NCBI GenBank assembly: GCA_950106755.1
Contig: OX467089.1
Coordinates: 26,145,345 to 26,209,344 of the forward strand
Direction of reading: 5' to 3'
Length of the DNA stretch: 64,000 nt
Source of the DNA: Climacium dendroides
Taxonomy: Eukaryota; Streptophyta; Bryopsida; Hypnales; Climaciaceae
The notes under the pieces were generated by a model. That model had not been told where the DNA came from. It worked only from the letters and a program-made list of their open reading frames with translations, and ran no database searches. Both the position numbers and the translations under genes were made by a program. Below are positions 1 through 10,974 of the stretch, piece by piece (within the stretch, counting starts at the first letter, position 1; each line of letters opens with the position of its first letter).

Positions 1-123
1 CTCTTCTCGTGGACGGATTTGCCGTAATATCGTTAACATCAATTAGGTTGGCTGATCCGGCAATTGAAATAAAGAAAATTCTAGCTTTACTTTTGATTGA
101 GATTCGGGATTTTGCGACTTCAT
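1..123 (-). pseudogene. Partial copy of a small unknown gene (SQNPES family), runs off window
   Basis: Read on the minus strand from an ATG at 123-121, the sequence gives MKSQNPESQ and then a diverged peptide with an in-frame TAA after PDQPT. It leaves the window at position 1. It matches, by position and wording, the start of the frame at 22193-22651 (MESQNPESQ, SDQPT). Similarity continues upstream of the start codon on both sides of the LTR-like insertion at 196-3374. I do not recognise the product. The upstream ATG used in the other copy is ATA here, so either the shorter start is right or this copy is dead. The internal stop makes a pseudogene most likely. Confidence 0.5.
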
Positions 124-439
124 CAAAATCCTCCAATTTGATATTTAAAAATCAAACTTCACAATGAATTACAAATCCTATAAATTCAAGAAGACTGTCA
201 GAATCGAAACAAATTGATTTTATTTATTTCAAATAGAATTTGAAGTAAGAAAATTCATTCTTAGTATATTTTTTTATTTTGTGGATTAGAAACAAAGAAA
301 TTACTAGAGTTATAGATTAGCAAACTATAGAGGCTCTTAATTGAGATAAAATGGTTAAGGACGAAATTTGCATTTTCCGTCCTAACCAGAAATCAAAACC
401 TGGATAGTTGTCCAAAAAGTATTTTCAAAGACTTTTGGT

Positions 440-860
440 AGTATTGGAACTGGATCCGGAATCAATCTGGAAATATCCCAAACTAACAGATCCAGAATCC
501 GGAAATGTTTAGGATCTGGATGAAGATCCAGAAAGTATCCGGAATCCGGAAATGTTCAAGATTCAGAATCCGGAAAATGATTCGGGATAGAAGCTTTATA
601 CAGGGCAGCAATGAAGACGACTCCAGCTAGAAGTGGAAAGAGGACGCCGGCAAGTCATGTGAGCAACAGATCAAGGAATACCCGGAAGGCGAGATAGTAT
701 TTATTTGAGGATTATTAGTTTTAGATCCGGAATGGACGGATCCAGAATTTTAGGGATTTCTGGAAATTTAGGAATATAAAAAATTTTAGGGAGTTCCGGA
801 AATTTAGGAAGATCTGGAATTGTAAGACCTAACAGTGAACTTTCTGGATATCCCGGGGTA
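440..860. repeat. Cluster of short CCGGA motifs
   Basis: The strings ATCCGGAA, ATCCAGAA and close variants recur many times here, for example near 452, 497, 540, 555, 725 and 797. The same motif returns at 2878-2960 and 3155-3200. Both clusters lie inside the LTR-like element, on either side of its nested insertions, so they were probably one CCGGA-rich block before the CACTA elements entered. Confidence 0.5.
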
Positions 861-971
861 TTCACTGATTGGTTGCTTGGATTTCTGGGTGCCCTTTTCA
901 GGCTTTTGCGTGTTGACTTTGGTTTTGTATTAGTATTTAATGGCGGGCAAGTTAGTTGCGCTGCATTCCAT

Positions 972-1166
972 CACTACAAAAGAAACTGGTCCGAAATGAC
1001 AGAAATCAGCCCCTCCTAATCTACAGAAATTTGACAAGTTTCAATCAATTAGGACAAAAAATTGTCCGAATTGATTGAAACTTGTCAAATTTCTATAGAT
1101 TAGGAGGGGTTGATTTCCGTCATTTCGGACCAGTTTCTGTCAATTCGGACAGGTTTTCTTGTAGTG
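972..1166. mobile_element. CACTA-type palindromic MITE, 195 bp
   Basis: The element starts CACTACAAAAG and ends CTTGTAGTG, the terminal signature of CACTA (EnSpm) elements. It is flanked by the 3-bp duplication CAT (969-971 and 1167-1169). The two halves pair almost completely, so a transcript would fold into a long hairpin. It encodes nothing. The copy at 4667-4861 is the same family. Confidence 0.85.
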
Positions 1167-1679
1167 CATCTTAGTGCGTTTGCTTATGTCATTTCATTTC
1201 CCTTCTTTAATCCAAGAAAGCTGGGTATCCACTGGCTTGATTTTGTGCATAGAGTTGTGGTTGGTGTATGTGTACTTTTATTTTGGGGTGAGAGAGGGAT
1301 GGGTGAGGAGGAATCTGGATTGTGGATGATAGGTCTTTGGAGGTTGGAATAGTTGTAAAGAGATGTGATCTAGGTGAAAGAGTATGAGCATAACGTGCCT
1401 TTAATTTGCCGTAATGATGATCCGGGTAGGAAAGTGGTCAAAGCACTAGTAGAAAAAACTGTGCCCAAAACAACAGGAATCTGTTGTTCGCTTCTGTTGT
1501 TTCGGTCGCGTTGTCCTGGACAAAATCTAACTGAAATCTGTTGTTTTTTTTCTGTTGATTTGGTCAAATAAAAAATTTTAAAAAAAAGAAATCTAGATTT
1601 TTTTTTCGGCTACCCAAAAATTTCGAGCAGAAAAATTTTCCAGAATTTTTAGACAGCCGCATGCTTGACCCACGGTCGC

Positions 1680-1742
1680 CCATGGGGTTTGAACCGGAGA
1701 CCTCATGCCCAATGGCACAAGGCTCCAACCTCTAAACTACCT
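1680..1742 (-). other. tRNA-like / SINE-head-like sequence
   Basis: On the minus strand there is an A-box-like string (TAGTTTAGAGG) and, about 33 bases on, GGTTCAAACCC, a good match to the B box of the RNA polymerase III internal promoter. Spacing fits a tRNA. The arms do not form a convincing cloverleaf, so a tRNA-derived SINE head or decayed tRNA is more likely than a working tRNA gene. The words GGTTGGAGCC recur near 2230 on the same strand. Confidence 0.35.
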
Positions 1743-1799
1743 CACAACTTAATGTACAATTTGAATTTTTTTTTTTACTTATCCATTCATGGTTTGGTG

Positions 1800-2171
1800 T
1801 TTTTAAACTCAGCAGACTTTGACGGTCATTTCGGCATGGTAAATGAACTTTTTTCAAAAAACTTTGAACTAAAAAAAGTTGGAGATTGAAGGTAAATTTC
1901 ATCTCCAAAAAACGGTTTGTGATTTCAAGCCTCCAATCAAAAGTTATAGGCAAAATTCAGAGAGGATGTTTGAAAATGTTAAACAAAATGTCCCCTCCTA
2001 CCTCTCTCTGAATTTTATCTATAACTTTTGATTGGAGGCTTGAAATCACAAACCGTTTTTTGGAGATGAAAGTTAACTTCAATCTCTAACTTTTCTTAGT
2101 TCAAAGTTTTTTGAAAAAAGTTAAATTACTATGCTGAAATGGCCGTCAAAATCTGCTGAGTTTAAGAAATT
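1800..2171. repeat. Long inverted repeat (foldback) inside the 1.3-kb CACTA element
   Basis: The left arm (about 1800-1966) and right arm (about 2001-2171) are near-perfect reverse complements, separated by some 34 bases. Landmarks are TCAGCAGACTTTGACGG on the left and its partner CCGTCAAAATCTGCTGA on the right. Such a structure would give a roughly 170-bp double-stranded RNA stem. It may be an older foldback element caught inside the CACTA element. Confidence 0.8.
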
Positions 2172-2435
2172 CCGAATTGTGAATGTTTAAGTTAAGAAAA
2201 AAAAATCCACTTTACATAGAACAAGAGGCTCCAACCACTACATGGTTGGATCTTCATGTCTATTGGACATAATTTCTTTTACTTATTCACTCACAAATTA
2301 ATACTGTTATTTTTTTGAGTGTTTTTTTGCTCTTTCAAAGTGCTGTTTCAATATTTTGAAGTGTTTTTTGGGTGTTTTAAGGTGCTATTTAAATATTTTG
2401 AAGTGTTTTTCCATAATACTAATAAAGATTTTAAA

Positions 2436-2550
2436 AAACTCCAAAAGTTTTCCAAAAGTCTTCCAAAAGATTTCCAAAAGATTCCAAAAAATTCCAAAAA
2501 AATTCCAAAAAAATTCCAAAAAGATTCCAAAAAGATTCCCAAAAATTCCA
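2436..2550. repeat. Short-period TTCCAAAA repeat
   Basis: About ten head-to-tail variants of TTCCAAAAG / ATTCCAAAAA occupy this stretch. Reading frames through it (runs of K, S, P, F) are artefacts of the repeat and not genes. Confidence 0.75.
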
Positions 2551-3450
2551 AATTCAACACAAAACTGTTGATTTGGTCATTGCACTATTCAAATCAACAA
2601 AAAACTGTTGTCCATTTCTGTTGATTTTTACAAAAATTCAAAAATCTGTTCAAACGGTCATTACAGTGCCCAAAACAACAAAAATCAACAAAGAACTGTT
2701 GATTTTTTGTTGATCTGGTCATGATTTTCTAGTAGTGAAGCGAGTCCAGAATCAAGGTGATTCCGTACAGAGATAAGTAACTGCTAGTAGGAAGATCTTC
2801 CGCTACCCCAGAAAGTCTACCAACCTCCAAATCTGTGAGCAAATCCTCTATCAACATTTTATCCCTCGGATCTGAAAGTCCGGATCTATCATTGTAATGA
2901 GAAAAATAGGAAAGTACCTCTGTGTGACCTGTCTCCGGATCGGCCAATCCGGAAACTGTGAGAGAATACTTTCTTTTCCTCACAAGTGCAACTTGTAATC
3001 TGGGTGTGTTGTCCTTTAAAGTTGGAGTTTAGAAGTAGTAGACAGACAAGTGGTGAGTCCCATTCCTCTTTAGATTAAAGGCAGACCCTCTGAGGATAAA
3101 ACAGAGGCCACAAAAACCAATAGTTTGAGGAGTCAGAACTGGATTTTGGATGTGACCGGATCCGGATCGGAATCTGGAAAGTCTTTTGTTTCCGGAATGG
3201 AGTGAGGAAGTAATAGCCCTTACGAGTGGATTGGAGGTTTGGAGAGAGATAGGGACAATCCAAAAGGCCTTGAACCAAACAACATCGTACTAGAATTCCC
3301 CAAGACAATAACTCGTGTTATCTTACAACATTTTGTTGTTGTAAAGATACTTACGGCTAACTACGTGTACAACAAAGACTAACTCAAATTGATGAACCTA
3401 ATCCAAGGTTGAACTCTTTATATCATTCTCTGTCAGTTACAAGCGTTATA

Positions 3451-3555
3451 TCCGGTCAAAATCTAACAGAAATCTGTTGGTTCAACACATTTCTGTCAGA
3501 TTTTGACCGGATCAACGCGACCAAAACAACAGAAATACGAAATTTTCTAGTAGTG
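3451..3555. mobile_element. 5'-truncated CACTA MITE (same family as 10825-10974)
   Basis: The right end GAAATTTTCTAGTAGTG and the internal palindrome around TCCGGTCAAAATC are shared with the full-length copy at 10825-10974, but about 45 bases of the left end are missing. The piece is bordered by the 10-bp direct repeat AAGCGTTATA (3441-3450 and 3559-3568), which is longer than a CACTA target duplication and suggests a later rearrangement. Confidence 0.7.
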
Positions 3556-4666
3556 TAAAAGCGTTATACAAATTCACAACATGACAACACTAGTTGGCGA
3601 AATGATGTTAAGTATTCTTGGCAATATAAAAAAGAAGTCTTAATTGTTTTTTGACTTCTGTTGTGAGGGATTCTATACTTTCTTCCGGTCTTCCAATGAC
3701 GGGGCAATGGCAAGCAACTCTCAAACCACGTAAAACAACTGCAAAATAGATTTGCATTAATAAAGAGGCTGATATTGCGAAAGTGTGAAATTGTCGAACT
3801 TCCTTTGCGATGAAGCCATCCAGCAAAGTCAACTAGTTATCTTGTGAGGGAAAACTTTGCCATTAATTACCCGAACCTGTAGTAGAATTATTCTAAACAA
3901 TGAACCTCTACGCATGCGGAGGTTCATTGTTCACAAAAACGAGGCATCAAAATTTCTTCTACTTGATGAATAGTAACCTTCCTTGTGCGTGGAGGGTCAT
4001 TGTTCATTAAGTAGAAGAAATTTATACACAAGAACAGGAGCTTCAACTGCTAACATTTTAAAAAATCATTTTAAAAATGTTTAACACTTACCACGTTGTA
4101 TATTTGAAGAACTTGCTGGACAGAGCTCTTGTACAAATACATGTTTCCTCCTAATGACCACTACTTGCTTTGCGTCTCCTTGCTGAACTGAGATTTTGTA
4201 CTGCAATACGTTTTTTCTTGCTGGCTAGAGCTCTTGTGCGTCTTCCTACCAAATTGCTAACCTAAACTCTTGTGCTACAAGCGGCTTTTTCTTGCTAAAC
4301 TAAGCTCAAGTGGCACTTCTGGTTGTAGTTGCACAACCACTGAAAACATTACATTAGGTCTACAAAGTATCTAGCAAACAAATGAGGAGAGAGACGAAGG
4401 TTTGATATGAGTTGCTGACCTTGTCATCATGCATTTCCAATTGATGATGAATCCTAAGTTGGCTACAAACCTTTGTAAACTTGAAACCCTGTCTTCCTCA
4501 TCGATTGTCATGTAAGTGAGGATTATAAAAGTAAAGCTAGATTAGAGGTCGTAGTTAGAAATGCATTTGTCTCATGGAATTAGAGTTCAGGACCATGAAT
4601 TATGAGCATTCAACGACAATGTAGGGAAGTACATGTGCTTACTAACTTATTTTGTAAGAAGAAACT
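3556..4666. other. Intergenic stretch, no supported gene
   Basis: A 74-codon minus-strand frame (3608-3832) has a plausible protein-like composition but matches nothing I recognise and lies upstream of the small unknown gene copy at the window edge. Apart from the hairpin cluster at 3895-4030 I see nothing definite. Confidence 0.4.
3895..4030. repeat. Pair of hairpins built from a shared inverted repeat
   Basis: The first stem pairs ACAATGAACCTC with GAGGTTCATTGT around a ten-base loop (from 3898). The second pairs AAATTTCTTCTACTTGATGA (from about 3954) with its complement ending near 4022, and its inner part repeats the same TCATTGTTCA word. This looks like a small foldback element. I could not define a target-site duplication. 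Confidence 0.55.
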
Positions 4667-4861
4667 CACTACAAGAAAACCTGTTCGAATTGACAGAAAG
4701 TCGTCCTAATTGACAGAAATCAGCCCCTTCTAATTGATAAAAAATTGACAGATTTTTATCAATTTGGATAGTTTTTTGTCCTAATTGACTGAAACTTGTC
4801 AAATTTCTGTAGATTAGGAGGGGTTGATTTCTGTGAATTAGGACGACTTTCTCTTGTAGTG
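4667..4861. mobile_element. CACTA-type palindromic MITE, 195 bp
   Basis: The element starts CACTACAAGAAAA, ends CTCTTGTAGTG, and is flanked by the 3-bp duplication ACT (4664-4666 and 4862-4864). Internal words such as AGATTAGGAGGGGTTGATTT are shared with the copy at 972-1166, so both were moved by the same transposase family. Confidence 0.85.
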
Positions 4862-6830
4862 ACTTCTTTAGATTTGTAGGGCTTATATTAAATGGTTTGT
4901 GTTTCATTGTTTATGACTTCATTGCAAACAATTTCATTCAATGCTCAATCCATACTGAAAGGAAAGAAATAGTATTTATTTCCAATGAAGTTAAGGTAAC
5001 AATACGGGGAAGAGACCATCAATGTTGTAGAAAAGTATTTAAGATAAAAAGTAGGGTGAATTTAATTTGTTAAATATACCATAGTATAGGGAATATATTA
5101 GTTTTACAATTATACATAAATAGGGTTATTATAGATTATTCATTTTAGAAAAAAGTAGAAAGAAAATAGGGTCCAAACTATAGGATTCTCCAAATATTGT
5201 TTACTAGGATTAGTATAATTATAGTACTACAATAGGGATGGATGAAAAAATTTGCACTTTCCATCTATTTAAGATAACATATTTGTAAACATGTCTTTAG
5301 TTGTACTGATTTTGTGAGTTGTCTGGCACTACAATGGCTTTCTGGCTGAGGGTTGGTGTGCAATGTTTTCTCCACTACATTGGATTTTGAGAGAGTGCAT
5401 TGGTTTGAGTTTTGAGATTGACAACGCAGGTAAGGTTTGCTAGGCTAGGATCCAAGAGAAGTTATCTTCATGACTTTTCTATCTCATTAGGGTTTAGGAT
5501 TTGGCAGAGTGAGGACGGCTAGATCTATGAAATTTTCTAAGTGCATGGTGGAAAGAGTTCTCAGCAACAAAAGGCTACTATTCTTCTGAGAAGCGGTTTA
5601 CAACTGCTACACATTGTACTACTTACAATTTGATTACGTGAATTTTTTGTCACAAAGTGGTGGAAAATTTAGACTGAAGTTGGGATTTGCTGTCGGGTTG
5701 CACCAGATTGTGGCGTAGAGGTATTGAAGCAAAGATTTGTTGTAATAAGTGATGCAAATTTTATTTTCCAGTCACATTGACTATGATTGTTGTTTGCGTT
5801 TGTAATCCTAGAGGCTTGCATTACTGCTAGGATTGTGGGTGTGATTTACCTTTGAAGTTGAAATGCTACTTCTCCTACTGTGCCTAGGATTTAGGGTTAT
5901 ATATTTTAGGATTCTGCCTAGGGTATAGGATTACAGTTTCCAATTGTGGTTTGTGCTTAGGGTTTAGGATTTGTGTAGAATATGTAATTATTTCTATCAA
6001 TCATGTTTAGGATTTAGGTTTTTGTAATTTTATATTCTACAAACTACTACGAATGCTACCTCACTAATCTAAAATTTCCTATTTTAGGACATTATTAGTA
6101 AACAACGAGACAAAAGAAACACATTTACAAGGATTGAAGGATACATCACTGTTGTTGCTCTAGGTTTTTTTCATTTCTGTATTTTATACATTCTATATTG
6201 TTTGTTGCAATTTTTTATGTATATTTGAACTTATGTTGCTGTGCATGTTGCTGCAAATATTCTTAGAAGTGGTGTTTGTTTTTTAGACTTTGTGAATGTT
6301 ACCTCACAATGGATTAGGTTTCAAGTTACTTTCATGATTTTATTGATTCTTTGTTAGTAGATTTCAGCTTCAAGTGAAAAGTACTTGTGATTTTGGAAGT
6401 TTGAGAGAAGCTGTTGTTCCAAGTCTGTTTTCCTATGTAGTGTGTATATTGTTTATTTTGCTTTATTGTTGTAGTTGGTACTTATGATTTCACGGTTCCA
6501 TTTCATTTTCAAATCTTCTAAACTTTGGCTTATTATGCAAGTTCTCATTTCCCTACTCACATCCACTCATCTAATAAGTGTTATATGCATACTCATCATA
6601 TGTGTCTTTCAATTTTTCACATATATACATTCCCAATTTGTCATTTCAGTTGTTAGAGCAGGCCTAGCTCATTGCAAAATTCAAATTCTATTTTACCTTG
6701 CATCAATTGCAAATGCGAATGTTGCGGTTTTAAATGATTTGGCTTTCAATTTCTCTTTGAATTGTTCTCTTTTTTTCATTCGTGTCTTGCTTATTGGATT
6801 GACTAAGGTGGCTGAGTCTTGCATTCAGCT
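4862..6830. other. Non-coding AT-rich stretch
   Basis: No coding frame is supported. Several TTTAGGG / TTTAGGAT words occur (5485, 5888, 5950, 6006) but are too scattered to call a telomere-like array. A hydrophobic 120-codon frame at 6475-6837 opens only from TTG and looks like chance in T-rich DNA. Confidence 0.5.
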
Positions 6831-7226
6831 ATGGGGGTGAAGAAAGTGAAAGTGTATACACTAGCTTATGAAGGAGACACGCCCAAGTGCATTAGAACTA
6901 TAAAAGGGGAATATGAAGAATCCCTAGTTGACTTACGGATGCAATTAAAAGACAAGAAGGTTCTAAAGTATATTGGAATCTAGAAGAGTTGTGCAGGGTG
7001 GCGGTGAATTTGGAAGCGCTGAATGACATTGGAAACCGCGTTTTCATGCTACTTGCCGAGGAAGAGGAGTCTGTAGATCCGAGTTGCAAGCGTTGTCGCA
7101 TGGAAGGAGAAGAGGACGTCATTAACAACCGCAATAGTGAGCAAACTGAAGTATAGGAATTGAGCCCTTCCAACATGGTTGAATTTCCTAAAATTTCAGC
7201 AGAGCCGTTGTCATGTTCTAGGGTCA

Positions 7227-7734
7227 CACTATTAGAAATTGGCACCAAACGTGACTACAAAAGGTATACTAGTAAAGCATCAATCTCCATTTAGACAATT
7301 TGCAGTTACATTTCAGTGCTAGCACAGTAGCCCCTAGCCAATAGTTCAGCCACAATAAAAACCACAACAAGCCATCTTTTTCTTTATCTTCTCTGCGCAG
7401 TAAATGCACCTAATTCAGGGAGTTATATTCTAGTCAAGTGAAACAAAGTGGTGTTCCAATTGTGGCATAGTCGTGTTTAAGTGGTGTGTAGTTGCAGGTG
7501 GTTATTATTTAGGCCGTCAACTCCAGCCATTGCTGCTTGGCGGAGTCCATGTCAACGTTTGCAATTGCAATAGATGGATGGAACTCAACCACCTAGGCTT
7601 TTCAACTTGTAGTCACGTTCTACGACTGTGACAATGCTAGTAAGCAAAAATCGATGCGATTAGAGAGGATTAGTCACGTTGAAGTCGCTGAGTCACAATT
7701 GCCCAGTCACGTTTGGTGCCAATTTCTAGTAGTA
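7227..7734. mobile_element. CACTA-type element, 508 bp
   Basis: The left end CACTATTAGAAATTGGCACC and the right end ending CAATTTCTAGTAGTA are inverted repeats that continue through the word GGCACCAAACGTGACT. The last base has changed from G to A. The 3-bp duplication is TCA (7224-7226 and 7735-7737). It sits within the transposase-like pseudogene. The interior has no coding content I can support. Confidence 0.85.
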
Positions 7735-9631
7735 TCAACAGTTCTAGTGAAGATGTTCTTTTGCAATGACAGACCGTATCCAAAGAAGTGATGTTGATGT
7801 ACATTGAGGAAGAATAGAAGCTTCGCAAAGCGTTGAAGGAGGTGTTGCTAGAAAATCATGAATGAGGGCTGAAGTCGTATGACCAACATGACAAAGCCAT
7901 TGTCATTCTGTACTGTCAAAGTGTCAAGAGTGCCGAAAAGATTTTGAAGGCACAGAATGTCTCTACACAAAGGACAAAGTATCAAATCTCTTCTCAAATT
8001 TCAAAAAAAGCTACATCATTAGTAATCAACACATTAAAAAATTGGTGCTTATGCAAGGGCTTGGACTAGTGCGACCACCTGCAGTCAACAACTAAAGGAA
8101 AGAAGACCGTGATCCTCAACAATGAAGATCACAGACGGCTAGTACTTGAAGGTGTTGAAATCTTGAATGTTGTGAATATCAATTTTAATTCAGAACACCC
8201 AACTTTCCAAGTGCTAGGTGGAGATCCCAATACAATTGAATTGAAGAGTTTTTGGTGGAAAATCAAGTGCTTGACTTGCAATAACGTCTACAGCTTGTGT
8301 CCACCCAAGAAAAACCTAGAAGCTAACTTGAGGAACCACACTGCTAGCAACTGACATGAGGAAAAGATGATAAAGAGTGCTACATTAGAGAGGAATGCAT
8401 TCTTATCTGGCAAATAAGGGAGGCCTGCAAAATCTGTAGGAGACAACTCCTCTCCTTCAATCATGTCCACAACAACCCTGAGGTAAATCTCTTCCAATGC
8501 AATGACCATTTAGAATCCAAAGCTCTAATGTGATGGGGTTTCAGTGGTCCATGTGCGGTGTATGTAGGTAAATCATTTGAAATTGAAGGTTTGCTATTTA
8601 ACATTAAGCTTGGACAGAGTTGGTATCTTGAAATGTGGTTGTAGGATGTTATTGTTTTGAATGGTGATCCTATAAAAATCAATGGAACGTTGAGACATCA
8701 CAATTTTCAACGTGTTTCAATGAATAATGAACCCTAGGTTGGTTTAACTTGTTTTATGTGTGCTTCTATTCCTTTGAAAACTGACTTTAGATTAAGGGTC
8801 ATTAGAGAAGATAAATCTTTTGAAAAATAAGGAATATGGACTATTGAAATGGAAGACAAACTGGTTATTTGTCATTGCCTGAACTCACTATGCATAGTAG
8901 GTCCATGTCCAAAAAATTGAGAACCAAGTATCTATGCCACTAGGTAGCAAAATTATAAATTGCCTAATTGAAAGTTAAGCATCCAACACTTAGAGAATCT
9001 ACAGTTGTTGCCTCTAATGAACATAACTTATACAAATTTTGTAGAGACATCTTGCAAGCTCACCAATCCGAGGCGTTTGAGAGTAGACCAACATTGTAGA
9101 ATTTCATGAGAAATGTAGTTGCTAATCTCAATTACAAGAAGGAAGGGTTTAGGTTCTCTGAAAATTCAAAGGCCCTTATCCACACCATGAAGGTTTATAA
9201 AGGTAAAAGGATGTGTGAATTGTTTGCGCTAAACTATATTGGGCCTAGTTACAATACAATTAAGAGGGATAGTAAGAAGGGAATACAACATGTCTTGGTA
9301 AATACGGCAAAATATTTTAGGCAATGATAGACATTTATAAGGATGCTAAGGCTATCTATGGGATTACTGGTCTTGTCCCAGTTATTCTAGCCAAAGATGA
9401 AACAAAGGTTAGGTCCAAGGGGGGGTATGAACAATGGTTTGACAGTCTAGCTGGGCTTTATGGTCCAAAAAAATCACATTTGCATATCCACCTACAAACT
9501 TGTGGTGGACAATGGAAAGAAGGGGTACAATAAAATTTTGCAATGTTTTTGTTCTAACAAAGTAGGAGGTTTTGCAAGGGTGGTGATGGTCATCTTACTA
9601 CATAACAAATTGCCGAGGTTGGTATTATGTG

Positions 9632-10193
9632 CTGGAGAGGTGCACTTAGTTCTACTACAACAAACTACATGCAAACAAGTGGTTTCTAATAAACTGTAAT
9701 TTTAACTTCAAATTTTGAGCATTGTTTACTAATGACTACAGGATTCTACTCCCAAAATTTCAAACTCAAATAACATATGGAATGATTTCTGAAAGAGGTT
9801 AAAAATGCACTAAAATGGCATGTTTTTTTAACTCAAATATTTTTAGAGAACACATTTAGATGACCATTGCATCAATATTCAACTCAAAATGAGCTTCCAA
9901 TAGAGAGTTATTTTTAAAAAAAAATTGTTCATTTTTTAAACAATTTTTTCTTATATAATATAGGGGTGTGAAAGTTATTTTTTAGTTCTACAGTGTATCT
10001 TTTTACTTCAAAAATTTGTAACTAATTATTATTAACAAATAAAATATCAATAATTCAAAACATAAACTTTCAAAGTAGGAAAATCTATTCATATTTTTTT
10101 CATTTCATTTTATTTAAAATTCAAAAAGTATATAGGGGGTCCAAAGTTTTGTTCACACATAGTTTTTAATGGACACTCTAAATGACTCCCAAG
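9632..10193 (+). mobile_element. Mutator-like MITE, copy 1 (562 bp)
   Basis: The element begins CTGGAGAGGTGCACTTAG and ends in the approximate complement (CTAAATGACTCCCAAG). It is flanked by the 9-bp duplication TATTATGTG (9623-9631 and 10194-10202); the match extends to 10 bp. Nine-base target duplications with short inverted ends are typical of Mutator-like elements. The same 0.56-kb sequence occurs at 26811-27372 (inverted) and 45776-46340. It is non-coding and very AT-rich. It splits the transposase-like pseudogene just after its HNKLPRL segment. Confidence 0.85.
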
Positions 10194-10824
10194 TATTATG
10201 TGTTAGTTGTACTTGTAATTCTTTCAATTTGCAGTGGATAAAAAATCAATGGACTAAGATTGAAATGCTTTGGGAGAAACACCATGAGGTTGTTGTTGAA
10301 CTTGTAATAGGTCATGCTAGCGATGGAGACTCTAGGAAGTGATAGTTCATGCTTGTTGATTACAAATCAGTAGATGGACAACAACTCAAAGTCGATTGAC
10401 CTAGTTGAATTTTTAGTGGTAAGTTAGATTCATATGGTAAGGGGAATGGGTTGCATGACCAAGACTTTATACACAATGGAAAAAAGTTGATTAATCCAAT
10501 TGACTTATCCATAAGAACACCGCAATTGGGGAGTGATGTGGTGACTTTAATTCATTTGGGTTTGGTTTACGATAAGTTCAGTTATAACCAGCACAGTTTG
10601 AAATTGAAAGACATCAATAGAAAAGATAGACAAAATTGGGCGTCCATTCAAAGGATTTGTCAACAATGCACTCGAGATTGTTTGGCACAGCTATAGGCAT
10701 GTAAGGAACTACATCAAGAGCAAATGTTTGGCACAAAGTGCTATTTGGAGGTTTGCTCCAATTACATAGACATTTTTTGTTTCCTAGGCTTGATTTGAGG
10801 TCTAGGGTGGTCTTGGTGTCCAAA

Positions 10825-10974
10825 CACTACTAGAAAATTTCATTTTTTTGTTGTTTTGGTCACGTTGATCCGGTCAAAATTTGACAGAAATCTATTGAAA
10901 TCAACAAATTTCTGTCAAATTTTGACCGGATCAACGCGACCAAAACAACAGAAAAGCGAAATTTTCTAGTAGTG
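10825..10974. mobile_element. CACTA-type palindromic MITE, 150 bp
   Basis: The ends CACTACTAGAAAATTTC and GAAATTTTCTAGTAGTG are perfect inverted repeats and the 3-bp duplication is AAA (10822-10824 and 10975-10977). Most of the element folds on itself, through TTTGACCGGATCAACG and its complement. It is the full-length reference for the truncated copy at 3451-3555, and lies in the transposase-like pseudogene. Confidence 0.85.

Larger units (their letters stand above)
1444..2737. mobile_element. Non-autonomous CACTA element, 1294 bp
   Basis: The ends CACTAGTAGAAAA and TTTTCTAGTAGTG are inverted repeats with the CACTA signature. The flanking 3-bp duplication is AAG (1441-1443 and 2738-2740). 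Subterminal stretches hold repeated CAACAG/CTGTTG words, as expected for transposase-binding regions of this superfamily. The interior contains a long foldback (1800-2171), a tRNA-like stretch on the minus strand (about 1680-1742) and a run of TTCCAAAA repeats. I see no transposase, so it must be mobilised in trans. Confidence 0.85.
196..3374. mobile_element. LTR-retrotransposon relic, probably a solo LTR, with nested CACTA elements
   Basis: The segment begins TGTCAG and ends TACAACA, the TG...CA termini of an LTR element. It is flanked by the 5-bp direct repeat AAGAC (191-195 and 3375-3379). The sequence on either side, when joined, aligns without a gap to the reverse complement of 22080-22345, where the insertion is absent, so that copy is an empty site. 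After removing the CACTA elements at 972-1166 and 1444-2737, about 1.7 kb remains. I find no reverse transcriptase, integrase or primer-binding site and no second LTR, so a solo LTR left by recombination is the simplest reading. Confidence 0.65.

Noticed and set aside
2319..2624. A 100-codon lysine- and phenylalanine-rich frame and its minus-strand mirror
   Set aside because: Produced by the TTCCAAAA repeat inside a CACTA element.
5460..6030. Scattered TTTAGGG words as an interstitial telomere
   Set aside because: The words are isolated and never in tandem.
6475..6837. A hydrophobic 120-codon frame as a membrane protein
   Set aside because: No ATG at its start, T-rich composition, no family resemblance, and it overlaps the start of another coding relic.
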